64,000 nucleotides of DNA from Candidatus Poribacteria bacterium (GCA_958295815.1 OY282374.1:1508856-1572855), one strand, 5' to 3'. Counted from the first letter of the stretch, positions 8,159 through 16,737 are shown. Translations and numbers: made by a program. Notes: generated from the sequence alone by a model not told the origin.

Positions 8159-9616
8159 ATGGCACAACAAAACGTAACACTCCAAAAACTCGACGAATAC
8201 CGCTGGCGTATCCCGAAAAGTTACATGAAAGGGATGCGCGTTGATGGCATTGTCTATGCCAACGAGAAACTTCTCAAAGACACAAATAGTGGCGAAGCGT
8301 TACAACAGGTTGCGAACGTTGCACATCTCCCCGGTATTGTCAAGCACTCGCTTGCCATGCCCGATTTACATTGGGGATACGGTTTCGTTATTGGTGGTGT
8401 CGCTGCTACGGATCCCCAAGCAGATGGTGTGGTCTCTCCCGGTGGCATTGGATATGACATCAATTGCGGCGTCCGCCTTATCCGTACAAACCTTGATGTT
8501 TCGCAACTTGACGGAAAACGGAAAGAACTTGTTGCTAAGTTGTTCGAGAACGTCCCCTGTGGTGTCGGTTCCAGCGGCAAAATTCGGCTCACCATTCAAG
8601 AAGAGCGGCAGATGTTGGAAAAAGGTGCGCGTTGGTCGATTGAGCGTGAATACGGACACCCAAGTGATCTCAACTTTACCGAAGCGACCGGATTTCTCCA
8701 ACATGCAGATGCAGATGCTGCGAGTCAACGAGCCTTGGAACGCGGCAAAAACCAACTCGGCACACTCGGATCCGGTAACCATTTTCTTGAAGTGCAAGCC
8801 GTTGACCGTGTCTTTTACCGAGAAGCTGCCGACGCGATGGGACTAAGCGAAGGCAACATCTGTATCATGATTCATACGGGGTCGCGCGGCTTCGGTTATC
8901 AGATCTGCGACGAACACGTCAAAAGTTGGGTCAAAGTTGCTGAAAGGTACGGTATTAACCTACCTGACCGACAACTCGCCTCTGCCCCGATTAACTCACC
9001 TGAAGGACAGGACTACATTACCGCGATGGCGTGTAGCGCAAATTATGCGTGGAACAATCGACAATGTATCATGCACCTCGTTCGCCAAACCTTCATGCAG
9101 TTCTTTGAAACGACGGAAGATGAACTCGGCTTGGAGCTTGTCTACGATGTGGCGCATAACATTGGGAAGTTTGAAAAACACACCGTTGATGGTGAAGAAC
9201 GTGAGTTGTTTATTCATCGCAAAGGCGCAACCCGCGCCTTCCCAGCCGGACATCCAGAGATTCCCGAAAAATACCAAAAAGTCGGGCAACCCGTGCTGAT
9301 TCCTGGTGATATGGGGACTGCCTCTTACGTGCTTGTTGGCAATCCGGGTGCGATGGCAGAGACGTGGGGTACAACGTGCCACGGTGCCGGTAGGGTTCTC
9401 TCACGGCGGAAGGCGATTGCTTTAACCAAAGGACGTTCTATCCAAAAAGATTTAGAGGCACAGGGCATCTTCGTTCGTGCGGAAGGTAGACGCACCCTCC
9501 AAGAGGAGGTCTCCGAAGCTTACAAAGATGTTGATGAAGTTGTCCGCGTCGTTGACAAAGCAGGACTTTCACGCCGCGTCGCACGTCTCCGTCCTATCGG
9601 AGTTGTAAAAGGCTAA
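8159..9616 (+). CDS. rtcB: RtcB RNA-splicing ligase
   Basis: 485 residues, full length for RtcB. The enzyme joins 2',3'-cyclic-phosphate or 3'-phosphate RNA ends to 5'-hydroxyl ends using GTP and manganese, for RNA repair or tRNA splicing. The metal and guanylylation residues known from the family are all visible: Asp100 and Cys103 (GYDINCGVR), Asn207-His208 (GSGNHF), His239 (MIHTGSRG), His333 (VAHNIG) and His408 (CHGAGR), the expected guanylated histidine. The ATG coincides with the predicted transcript start, so translation may be leaderless. No rtcA or rtcR is adjacent. In enterobacteria the rtcBA operon is sigma-54 controlled, but here the sigma-54 promoters lie downstream. Confidence 0.97.
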   Translation: MAQQNVTLQKLDEYRWRIPKSYMKGMRVDGIVYANEKLLKDTNSGEALQQVANVAHLPGIVKHSLAMPDLHWGYGFVIGGVAATDPQADGVVSPGGIGYDINCGVRLIRTNLDVSQLDGKRKELVAKLFENVPCGVGSSGKIRLTIQEERQMLEKGARWSIEREYGHPSDLNFTEATGFLQHADADAASQRALERGKNQLGTLGSGNHFLEVQAVDRVFYREAADAMGLSEGNICIMIHTGSRGFGYQICDEHVKSWVKVAERYGINLPDRQLASAPINSPEGQDYITAMACSANYAWNNRQCIMHLVRQTFMQFFETTEDELGLELVYDVAHNIGKFEKHTVDGEERELFIHRKGATRAFPAGHPEIPEKYQKVGQPVLIPGDMGTASYVLVGNPGAMAETWGTTCHGAGRVLSRRKAIALTKGRSIQKDLEAQGIFVRAEGRRTLQEEVSEAYKDVDEVVRVVDKAGLSRRVARLRPIGVVKG

Positions 9617-9670
9617 AACTGACAAATGTCTATTTTTTTATCAGTTATATCATAATCTGTTCAAAAAGCA

Positions 9671-9692
9671 GGCAATTCTCCCCTTAATTGCC
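9671..9692. repeat. Inverted repeat just upstream of the sigma-54 promoter
   Basis: GGCAATT (9671-9677) and AATTGCC (9686-9692) are exact complements separated by 8 bases, ending 19 bases before the -24 element. It has no T-run, so a protein-binding site is more likely than an rtcB terminator. Confidence 0.5.
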
Positions 9693-9711
9693 AAAATATC
9701 CACTTTTTGAT

Positions 9712-9726
9712 TGGCACGAAAATTGC
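9712..9726 (+). promoter_or_regulatory. Sigma-54 promoter (-24/-12) of a small RNA
   Basis: TGGCACG-n4-TTGCT matches the RpoN consensus exactly, with GG at 9713-9714 and GC at 9725-9726. Transcription should start near 9738. The promoter at 10187 is nearly identical. Confidence 0.85.
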
Positions 9727-9737
9727 TTATACTTGTA

Positions 9738-9877
9738 TGTAAGCCTCCTTGGGTAAGCCGGAGCTATAATTCCTAAAAGGTGTAGTTTGCAAGCCTCTGT
9801 TGCATGTGTGAGTTAGGTTAGGACCCTGAACCTTTTGTAACCGATTAGGAATGTAGTTTCCGGCTCCTTTTTTTTTT
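9738..9877 (+). ncRNA. Structured small RNA with strong terminator
   Basis: A predicted transcript of about 140 bases with no sensible open frame. A long closing stem pairs AGCCGGA (9756-9762) with TCCGGCT (9859-9865), CTA with TAG, and ATTCCTAA (9769-9776) with TTAGGAAT (9845-9852). The stem can extend through AAAAGG (9775-9780)/CCTTTT (9831-9836). Inside are a small hairpin TGCAA/TTGCA (9788-9804), with the loop GCCTCTG, and a competing AGGTT/AACCT hairpin (9815-9833). The stem is followed by ten T residues (9868-9877). AAGCCTC occurs twice, in the 5' tail and in the loop. These are candidate seed sequences, since CCTCC can pair with Shine-Dalgarno sites. The overall shape recalls 6S RNA, but sigma-54 control argues for a regulatory small RNA. 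Confidence 0.7.
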
Positions 9878-9971
9878 CATTTTCCCTGACCTTTTTTCCT
9901 ATCTTGTTTTCAACCCAACGGATATTTATACCTCGCTGCCCAAAACATTCAATAACGCAATTTTTGAAAGT

Positions 9972-10017
9972 AGATACGCAGTTTCTGTGGTATATATGCA
10001 GTTTTTGCGTATCTGCA
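9972..10017. promoter_or_regulatory. Candidate enhancer-binding site for a sigma-54 activator
   Basis: AGATACGCA (9972-9980) and TGCGTATCT (10006-10014) form an exact 9-bp inverted repeat. Within it TACGCAGTTTCTG (9975) and TATGCAGTTTTTG (9995) form a direct repeat with a 20-base period. It lies about 175-215 bases upstream of the second sigma-54 promoter, the usual distance for an enhancer site. Confidence 0.5.
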
Positions 10018-10186
10018 ATCGGTGATCGGCTTTATGGCCTTCAGCGGTGATAGACTTTTTTCCAAGGAAGTCCTGCTACTACTTTCTGATAAACCCAGTA
10101 TATGCTTGTGTTTTAGAGGGATTTCAGTGGAAGTATTCTCCGAGTCTCAGCAGTTTTAAAACAATATCGCGTCTTCTGAAGAGCGT

Positions 10187-10201
10187 TGGCACGAAACTTG
10201 C
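10187..10201 (+). promoter_or_regulatory. Sigma-54 promoter of the ECF sigma gene
   Basis: TGGCACG-n4-TTGCT, an exact RpoN consensus, with a start point near 10213. The ECF gene ATG follows about 55 bases later. Ten bases around the -24 (TTGGCACGAAA) are shared with the promoter at 9712. Confidence 0.85.
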
Positions 10202-10267
10202 TCAAAATTAATGACGTGATCTGATTTTCTCTAAACTGTGTAATTTCTGGATGAACGGAGAGTATTG

Positions 10268-10849
10268 ATGGTAGAGGATGATGTTCAGTTAATTGACAGG
10301 ACTTTATCGGGCGATGAGGCGGCGTTCAACGCGTTAGTCCAAAAATACCAAAAAGGCGTTCACACGTTTGTGTGGCGGAAGATTGGTGATTATCACTTTG
10401 CTGAAGAGATTACGCAGGATGTCTTCCTTAAAGCATATAGGAAACTCGCGACACTCAAAAATCCGAATCAGTTTGTTGGATGGCTTTATGTTATTGCGAA
10501 TCGGCTTTGCATTAATTGGGGTCGAAAGAAAAAACCTGCGATTCAATCGCTGGAAGCCACACGTGTGGATGCAGTAGAGAAGTTCTCTTATACGCGTTAT
10601 ATATCGGAACAGCGGGAGACAGAAGCATCCGAGCATCGGCATGAGATCGTCCAGAAACTTTTGCAAAGGCTGCCAGAGAACGAACGTGAGGTTGTAACGC
10701 TCTACTATTTTGGAGAAATGCGGATGAGAGAGATTGGTAAGTTCTCAGGTGTATCGGTGAATACGATTAAGAGCCAACTTCGACGCGCACGAAAACGTTT
10801 ACAGAAGAGAGAGGAACACCTAATCCTTGAATTGCTCGAAAGTGCCTAA
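10268..10849 (+). CDS. ECF-type RNA polymerase sigma factor
   Basis: A 193-residue sigma-70-family factor with only regions 2 and 4. Region 2 spans about residues 10-90 (ALVQKYQKGVHTF; AEEITQDVFLKAY; GWLYVIANR). Region 4 (about 135-185) ends in a helix-turn-helix containing MREIGKFSGVSVNTIKSQL. I choose the ATG at 10268, with GGAG 7 bases upstream, over an in-frame TTG one codon earlier. It is preceded by a sigma-54 promoter, so one alternative sigma factor appears to control another. No anti-sigma gene follows. The next gene is convergent, so activity is probably set by its own transcription or a distant partner. Confidence 0.9.
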   Translation: MVEDDVQLIDRTLSGDEAAFNALVQKYQKGVHTFVWRKIGDYHFAEEITQDVFLKAYRKLATLKNPNQFVGWLYVIANRLCINWGRKKKPAIQSLEATRVDAVEKFSYTRYISEQRETEASEHRHEIVQKLLQRLPENEREVVTLYYFGEMRMREIGKFSGVSVNTIKSQLRRARKRLQKREEHLILELLESA

Positions 10850-10877
10850 TTATTAATCAACCTAACCGATAGATGTA

Positions 10878-12311
10878 TTAACCTGACGAAACTAATTTTC
10901 GCAACGTCTGAATAAGCGTTCCCTCCGAAAACCATTTCCCTGCCACGCGCCACGTACTGCTCGAATACGTCGGATAGACGTGGATCATTCCACTCAATTT
11001 TCGCAATGGAATCCCCGCCTGCATTGCCAGAACGTACTCATGGATTACCTCTCCTGCATTCGCTCCAACAACGTGAACTCCTAATATTTTTCCGCTCCAC
11101 CGGCTCGCAATAACCTTTGTGAAGCCTTGGGTTTCGCCTTCAGCGACGGCTCTGTCAACGTCACCTTGATCCAGCGTGAATACATCAACGTCTCCATATT
11201 TCTCGCGTGCCTCTGCCTCTGTCAACCCGCAGCGAGCAACCTCTGGATCGCAGAACGTTGTCCACGGCACAACACTATAGTTAATCGTTTTGGAAAAAGG
11301 AAAGAAGATATTTCGGATGAGGAGCTGCGCTTGAAATGCTGCGACGTGCGTGAATAGATAGTGTCCGATCACATCACCTGCGGCATAGATGTTATTGACA
11401 CTCGTTTGGAGTTTGTTGTTCACTTCTATGCCACGTCTACCTATCTGCACCCGAATTTTGTCGAGTTCTAACCCTTCGACATTCGGGGCACGCCCGGCAG
11501 CAATTAGAATTTTATCGAACGTCTGCTCCGCGCTGCCATCTTCACTGCTGCTGAACGTTACTTTTGCACCTTCTGGGTTTTGTACAACCTGAGTGAGATT
11601 CGTGTTGAGTCGGATGGTAAGACCATCTGCGCGGAGGTAATCCAGCATCTGTTCAGAGACATCGGCATCTTCTTTTGTCAGGATACGTCCGCTCCGTTGT
11701 GCTATCGTCACATCGGCACCAAGGCGATGGAATGCCTGTCCGAGTTCAATACCAATTGGACCGGCACCGACAACGAGCAGCCGATCTGGGAACTCTTCTA
11801 ATTCCCAAACTGTTTCGCTATCCAGATAGTCACAAGACTCTAAACCCGGTATAGGTGGCGCAATGGGACGAGAACCGGTGCTAATCACGAATTTTTTGCT
11901 TCTGAGGGTGCGTGTCTCCCCGCTTTCAGAGTCTTCCACAATGAAAGTATCAGAGGAATCAAAACGCCCGTTTCCGAAGATGACATCGACCCCCATCTCG
12001 CGAAACCGTTCAGGATTGTCGTGTTCTTCTTCTATGGCGTGTTGTGTGCTTTGCACATATCCGATCACCCGCTGCCAATCAGGCGTAGCGTCTGAGGCAA
12101 CAACGCCATATTTTTCTGCGTATCGGATGTAATTCGCGACCTTTGCCGCTTTCAGGAGTGCTTTGGATGGCACACACCCTGTCCAAAGGCAGTCACCACC
12201 AATGCGGTGTTTTTCCACAAGTGCGGTCTTTTTGCCTAACTTTGCTCCCGCCACGGCAAGCACGAGACCTGCGCTTCCGCCACCGATAATTGTCAAATCA
12301 TATCCATCCAC
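10878..12311 (-). CDS. FAD-dependent pyridine nucleotide-disulfide oxidoreductase (Lpd/MerA-like)
   Basis: About 477 residues of the class-I disulfide reductase family, with FAD-binding GGGSAG (10-15), redox-active Cys41 and Cys46 (GGDCLWTGC), an NAD(P) Rossmann segment VVGAGPIGIE, the second FAD motif IYAAGDV, and a dimerisation domain. The start is a GTG at 12311 with GGAGGAG 6 bases upstream; a GTG at 12326 lies inside that site. The C-terminal base motif, normally His-Pro-Thr...Glu, reads Tyr-Pro-Thr...Ser, so classical dihydrolipoamide or glutathione chemistry is doubtful. It lies 25 bases after the amidohydrolase stop on the same strand, so the two are probably co-transcribed. Confidence 0.85.
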   Translation of the reverse strand: MDGYDLTIIGGGSAGLVLAVAGAKLGKKTALVEKHRIGGDCLWTGCVPSKALLKAAKVANYIRYAEKYGVVASDATPDWQRVIGYVQSTQHAIEEEHDNPERFREMGVDVIFGNGRFDSSDTFIVEDSESGETRTLRSKKFVISTGSRPIAPPIPGLESCDYLDSETVWELEEFPDRLLVVGAGPIGIELGQAFHRLGADVTIAQRSGRILTKEDADVSEQMLDYLRADGLTIRLNTNLTQVVQNPEGAKVTFSSSEDGSAEQTFDKILIAAGRAPNVEGLELDKIRVQIGRRGIEVNNKLQTSVNNIYAAGDVIGHYLFTHVAAFQAQLLIRNIFFPFSKTINYSVVPWTTFCDPEVARCGLTEAEAREKYGDVDVFTLDQGDVDRAVAEGETQGFTKVIASRWSGKILGVHVVGANAGEVIHEYVLAMQAGIPLRKLSGMIHVYPTYSSSTWRVAGKWFSEGTLIQTLRKLVSSG

Positions 12312-12336
12312 GGTTTTCTCCTCCACGCTGCACTAT

Positions 12337-13884
12337 CTATCGTTGTTGACGTAACACTCTACCCGGTAATTGTCCGGTTACATTTCCATCTTCGACAACT
12401 GAAACGCCGTTGACGAGTACCCAGTTTACACCGACAGGAGATTGTACTGGATCGAACCACGTAGAGCGGTCTGCAACGGTCTCTGGGTCGAAAACGACAA
12501 TGTCGGCGGCAAGCCCGCGACTAATTCTTCCTCGGTCGGACAGTCGGAAGCGTTCCGCTGGGAAACCGCTCATTTTGTAGATGGCTTCTTGCAGAGAAAT
12601 CAACTGGCGTTCGCGCACGAACTTACTCAGATACTGCACGAAACACCCATAACTCCGTGGATGCGGATGTGGAATATTATAGACACCATCACTCGCAATC
12701 ATCATGCGATGGTGGTTTGCGGTGCGATTCAAAATGCGTTCGTTTTCTTCAGGAGGCGTAGCCCACGGCATCACAAAGGTTTCGATCGCAGCCTCTTCAC
12801 GAATGAGATCGAAGGCAAAATCTTCATTAGATTTACCCTCACTTTTGGCGGCTTCAGCGAGCGTAATCCCGATAAACCTACCAGAGCGATTGTATCCCAC
12901 GATCTGATTGCCTTGGCGTAATTCTCCACGCAGATGTGCGCGCGATTTTTCTTCGACTTCAGGGTTTTCCAAATTCGCTAACATATCAGCAGGTGCCCCG
13001 GTCTGAAATTCCATCGGAAGCATCATCGCGAGATGGGTCATACCCGCAGGATAGAGGTAGGATTCGAAGGTCAAATCTATCTGTTCGCGCTCGACGCGTT
13101 CAAGGATTTCGGATGCCTCATCGTCCACGCGTTCATGCGAGATATGTACAGGAATCTCAGCCTGCTGGGCAATTTCAATTGTCTCTTCCCACGCCTGTTT
13201 TCTGCCGAGAATGCGATAGCGGATGTGTGCTGCGTAGATGGCATCGTAACTCGCAGCAATCTTTGAGAGATAGACTAACTCATGTAGGTCTGCATTCGCC
13301 GAGGGTTGGTAGTCAAGTCCTAAGCAGAGACAACACGCACCTGCCTCTAACCATTCGCGTGTCCTGCGTTCCATGGTTTTCAGTTCATCAGAGGTTGCTG
13401 GACGTGGATCCCACCCCATTGCGTCGAGACGGACAGCACAGTGTGGCACTTGCGGATAAAGATTCGCAGGGATACTCCCCTCAAACATACTCAGATACGC
13501 GTCTGGTGTTTGCCAGTTGAGCGGGAGTTTAGCATCGCCATAAGCAAATTGCGTGTAGTGCCACATTTCCTGTGCCTGCTCAGGTGATAAAGGTGCCCAA
13601 CCAAAACCGTCTGGAGCCGCTAAATGCGTTGTCACACCTTGACTGACAGCAGCGAACTGATCCCGTCCACCCAGTAGAGCGATTTCGGAATGCACGTGGA
13701 CATCGACAAATCCGGGACAGACAATCTGACCCTCTGCAAGAATCCGATGTGGTGTTTCTGCCTGCCCAAGATCACCAATAGCGGCAATGCGATCGTCTTG
13801 GATACCGACGTCTGCGACAAATGGTTCCCGTTTACCTGTGCCATCGACGATATTTCCACCAGAAATAATTGTATCAAATCTCAT
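12337..13884 (-). CDS. N-acyl-D-amino-acid deacylase-type amidohydrolase
   Basis: A 515-residue member of the amidohydrolase superfamily, D-aminoacylase branch. These enzymes hydrolyse N-acyl-D-amino acids or related amides at a zinc centre. The strand-1 metal motif DVHVHSE gives His63 and His65. HISHERVDDE and the late ASDGVY segment supply further metal and base residues expected in the family. The N-terminal beta-sandwich half reads SGGNIVDGTGK, and the C-terminal half ends near VLVNGVSVVEDG. AAGGAG lies 7 bases before the ATG. The following FAD oxidoreductase is probably in the same unit. The exact substrate is unknown. Confidence 0.88.
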   Translation of the reverse strand: MRFDTIISGGNIVDGTGKREPFVADVGIQDDRIAAIGDLGQAETPHRILAEGQIVCPGFVDVHVHSEIALLGGRDQFAAVSQGVTTHLAAPDGFGWAPLSPEQAQEMWHYTQFAYGDAKLPLNWQTPDAYLSMFEGSIPANLYPQVPHCAVRLDAMGWDPRPATSDELKTMERRTREWLEAGACCLCLGLDYQPSANADLHELVYLSKIAASYDAIYAAHIRYRILGRKQAWEETIEIAQQAEIPVHISHERVDDEASEILERVEREQIDLTFESYLYPAGMTHLAMMLPMEFQTGAPADMLANLENPEVEEKSRAHLRGELRQGNQIVGYNRSGRFIGITLAEAAKSEGKSNEDFAFDLIREEAAIETFVMPWATPPEENERILNRTANHHRMMIASDGVYNIPHPHPRSYGCFVQYLSKFVRERQLISLQEAIYKMSGFPAERFRLSDRGRISRGLAADIVVFDPETVADRSTWFDPVQSPVGVNWVLVNGVSVVEDGNVTGQLPGRVLRQQR

Positions 13885-13990
13885 AAGATGCTCCTTGATT
13901 GTTGATTTAGTCTATCATTGGAAGAGGTGTCCGTCAACTGAAAATTGAGGTGAAAGTAATCCGCAGACGCTGTACACATCGTGATTTCCT

Positions 13991-14020
13991 TTGACAAAAA
14001 AATCCGACTCTTGATACAAT
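13991..14020 (+). promoter_or_regulatory. Predicted sigma-70 promoter
   Basis: TTGACA (13991-13996), 18-base spacer, TACAAT (14015-14020), about 63 bases upstream of the lipoprotein gene at 14084. It could also serve the oxidoreductase gene behind it. Confidence 0.6.
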
Positions 14021-14083
14021 GGCAGTCAGGATTTAACCAATTTATTAACTCAGGGTTCTATATCCCCCAATAGGAGGAGACAC

Positions 14084-14572
14084 ATGCATCGAACCTGTGC
14101 TTTCATCAAGATGTTATTCGTAAGTCCGTATACCACCACATTGGGGGTAGCCCTATTGCCGTTAATAGTTGCTTTGAGCGGTTGTAGTGAGACTTCTTCT
14201 GGGGGCAGCGGTTTCACTGATGTAGGACGCGATGAACCTACTATAGTGGATTCTGTTTTGGCGATTAGCGTCTTTGAGGATAGACCTGATGGCATCACCA
14301 CAACCTTCGTCGCTGATGTCAACGAGGAGGTGTACTTATGGATTTTATGGGCGAACGTCGCAGAGCAACATACCGTTGAAGTCTCATGGTTCTCGCCAGA
14401 TGACGACTTAGACGATCCGCCGTTCTGGAGTGAGGAAAAGACACTCACATCAACGACTGGTGAAAAAATTACATGGTTTTACATAGACCTACCCGATGAT
14501 AGAGGCGAGTGGTTCGTTGAAATTTACTTGGACGATCTTTTCGAGCGGAGCCATGTCTTTTTGGTGGAATAA
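14084..14572 (+). CDS. Small lipoprotein of unknown function
   Basis: 162 residues with a long n-region, a hydrophobic stretch and the lipobox LSGC, placing the lipidated cysteine at residue 34. The mature part is acidic and looks all-beta (for example SWFSPDDDLDDPP and EWFVEIYLDD). This could be an immunoglobulin-like or sugar-binding fold, but I recognise no family. A TAGGAGGAG lies about 5 bases before the ATG and a promoter sits at 13991. The Gfo/Idh gene begins 42 bases downstream and may be co-transcribed. The function is unknown. Confidence 0.7.
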   Translation: MHRTCAFIKMLFVSPYTTTLGVALLPLIVALSGCSETSSGGSGFTDVGRDEPTIVDSVLAISVFEDRPDGITTTFVADVNEEVYLWILWANVAEQHTVEVSWFSPDDDLDDPPFWSEEKTLTSTTGEKITWFYIDLPDDRGEWFVEIYLDDLFERSHVFLVE

Positions 14573-14614
14573 TAAAGGTAAACTCCAATCTTGCACAGCC
14601 AGAAGGAGAAAACC

Positions 14615-15700
14615 GTGGACAAACTCAAAATCGCGCATATCGGTACAGGCAGACGGGGGGCCGGAACTTACCTCCCTCTCATCTCGAAATTGACTGACGA
14701 CCTTGAGTTGGTCGCTGTTTGTGATCAACAGGAACAGAGCGTCACCGAACAGGGTGAAAAATATAAGGTTCCGGCTTATGCAGACACTGAGCAGATGTTA
14801 GAGAACGTAAAACCAGATATCTGCTCAATCGTGATTACTCCGAGCAACAATCACGTTCCGGGACTCCTCTGCTCCGAACATGGCGTCAGTTATTGCACTG
14901 AAACGCCGATTGACACCGACCTCGGATGGGCGGACAAGATGATTGCTTCCGCACAGGCGAACGGTACGAAGTTGGAGGTCAACGAAAACTATTATCGAGT
15001 ACCTACTGAACGCATAAAACGGGAGATGATTCTGGCGGGAGTCTTCGGTAAGGTCAACGCTGCCTACAATGACTTCCGAGGACACGGTTACCACGGTATC
15101 GGACTCATCCGCAGCTACGTCGGTTTCGAGAACGAGCCGGTACAGGTGTACGGCTTCCGAAAAGGGTATAATGTCCAAGATCACATCTGGCGACAGGGAC
15201 AACCGAAGCGGGACACTGAGGATTGGCAGCACGCTGTGATTGAGTTTGAAGACGGTGCTGTTGGTATATTCAATTTTAGTAGTCTTTCTTACGGTTCGCC
15301 ACTCCGCGGTTTTAACGGCTCAAAGTTCTATGCTGAACGCGGGATGTGTTTCCGAAACGACGCTGTCATCTTGAACGAAACTGCTGATGGACAGCGCGCA
15401 GTTAACATCTCACGCAGAACCAACACTGTTGATGGCTATGAAACACTCGCTGCACTCGTTGCCGATACTGACCCTGAAGTGGTCTGGGAGAACCCACTAC
15501 AAAATTATCCGCTTAGTGATGGTGAAATCACTGTCGCCTCGGAGTTGATGAGTCTTGTAAACGCTGTTCGAGATGATACAGAACCTGAATATGGCGCATA
15601 CAATGGTCGTAAAGACCGTGAGATCGATGTTGCTATGGCGCGTTCATGGGCAAATAACGGTGTGCCTGTCTCCTTTCCCTTTGAATATGAGAAACGTTGA
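14615..15700 (+). CDS. Gfo/Idh/MocA family oxidoreductase with altered EKP motif
   Basis: 361 residues. The GTG at 14615 is chosen because AAGGAG lies 7 bases upstream, and the protein then starts right at the Rossmann strand (KLKIAHIGTGRRGAG). The second half has the family's beta-sheet domain. The usual Glu-Lys-Pro triad reads Glu96-Thr97-Pro98, so the catalytic lysine is missing. This may be a diverged enzyme, a non-redox member, or one using another residue. The substrate is unknown. It follows a lipoprotein gene closely and precedes the promoter of the tetrapyrrole cluster. Confidence 0.82.
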   Translation: MDKLKIAHIGTGRRGAGTYLPLISKLTDDLELVAVCDQQEQSVTEQGEKYKVPAYADTEQMLENVKPDICSIVITPSNNHVPGLLCSEHGVSYCTETPIDTDLGWADKMIASAQANGTKLEVNENYYRVPTERIKREMILAGVFGKVNAAYNDFRGHGYHGIGLIRSYVGFENEPVQVYGFRKGYNVQDHIWRQGQPKRDTEDWQHAVIEFEDGAVGIFNFSSLSYGSPLRGFNGSKFYAERGMCFRNDAVILNETADGQRAVNISRRTNTVDGYETLAALVADTDPEVVWENPLQNYPLSDGEITVASELMSLVNAVRDDTEPEYGAYNGRKDREIDVAMARSWANNGVPVSFPFEYEKR

Positions 15701-15737
15701 ACGCTGTTTTCATTATCACATGAGCGTCGCATTTCCC

Positions 15738-15766
15738 TTGTCGTATCCGGTAAAATCCTGTATACT
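15738..15766 (+). promoter_or_regulatory. Predicted promoter of the hemB-hemL unit
   Basis: TTGTCG (15738-15743), 17-base spacer, TATACT (15761-15766). Transcription should start near 15773, so the GTG at 15772 is too early and the start at 15814 fits better. Confidence 0.6.
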
Positions 15767-15813
15767 ATTAGGTGGATAATTGGAAAAGTAAAATATTTTG
15801 GAGGAATATCATT

Positions 15814-16737
15814 GTGAATAAAATCCAGTCCGTTCTCGCCCTTTTACTCGTTTTCGGTTGCACCACGACAGTAATGGGAAATGAATGGGCGAACTACTAC
15901 TTTCCAGATGCACTCGGGAGTTACTGGGTCTACGAAGACCATAACGGCGACGAATTGACGCGGTCTGCGATAGAGTCGGATGAGGTTGATGGTGAAACCT
16001 ATAGTGCTTTCACTTATGATCCGGGTTTGGAAGATTGGGTAGACTTTGAGCATTACATTCGCCCGTATTATTATCAAGTCGGAGACGACTGGGTGGCGTT
16101 CTTTGTCGGATCTGAAGTCGAGAACGCAACCAAAGCAGCCACAATACAACAGACAGAGGAAGCACTCGTATTCCTGCGCCAGGGAATGCAGGAACAGATT
16201 CCTGAAGGATTAAATATCTCATTTGACATAGGCTACGAAATTGATGTGAAATCCCAAGATTATTTCTATTTCCTGCCGACACCTGCTACTTTTAATGAAG
16301 AATGGACGGCGATTGAAGTAGGTGTTACTTTGACACTGACTATTGATATCAAGGGACTGCCCATGGAGGTAGCCGGTGATGCGAACCAAACTGTCACATC
16401 CTACACGACTTATTCAGAAATGGGGAATGTCACAGGCACAGAAACAGTGGAAACGGATGCTGGCACTTTTGAAGACTGTTTGATTGTTGAATATCGAACG
16501 GACGCGTCAACAGAGACAGCTATGTCTATAGAACTTCCGGAGCAGCCTGGCGTGCAAGAACAAACAGGCACATCCCTTACAACGATTTGGTTGGCACCTA
16601 ATGTCGGTATTGTTAAGTTGACACAAGAGCACGAACATGATGAAGCATCTGCGGCTCTTGGATTGGATCCTCCCGCAGACAAAAGTTTTGAATTGATCCA
16701 GTATGAAATTAAATCTTCAGGTTCGGAGAGTGAATGA
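15814..16737 (+). CDS. Exported protein of unknown function, first gene of heme unit
   Basis: About 307 residues. The GTG start at 15814 has GGAGGA 8 bases upstream and gives a classic signal peptide ([14 protein letters not shown]). Cleavage may follow lipidation at Cys16, or fall near VMG. The mature part begins with a [21 protein letters not shown] segment and ends with a beta-rich part containing [13 protein letters not shown]. That layout is seen in many exported beta-sheet proteins of unknown role. Its stop overlaps the hemB start (ATGA), so it is translationally coupled to hemB. A link to heme synthesis is only suggested by this position. Confidence 0.7.
   Translation: MNKIQSVLALLLVFGCTTTVMGNEWANYYFPDALGSYWVYEDHNGDELTRSAIESDEVDGETYSAFTYDPGLEDWVDFEHYIRPYYYQVGDDWVAFFVGSEVENATKAATIQQTEEALVFLRQGMQEQIPEGLNISFDIGYEIDVKSQDYFYFLPTPATFNEEWTAIEVGVTLTLTIDIKGLPMEVAGDANQTVTSYTTYSEMGNVTGTETVETDAGTFEDCLIVEYRTDASTETAMSIELPEQPGVQEQTGTSLTTIWLAPNVGIVKLTQEHEHDEASAALGLDPPADKSFELIQYEIKSSGSESE

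Noticed and set aside
9738..9877. 6S RNA
   Set aside because: The long stem with internal bulges is 6S-like, but a sigma-54 promoter and the short length argue against a housekeeping 6S RNA. Kept as an unassigned small RNA; an Infernal search would decide.
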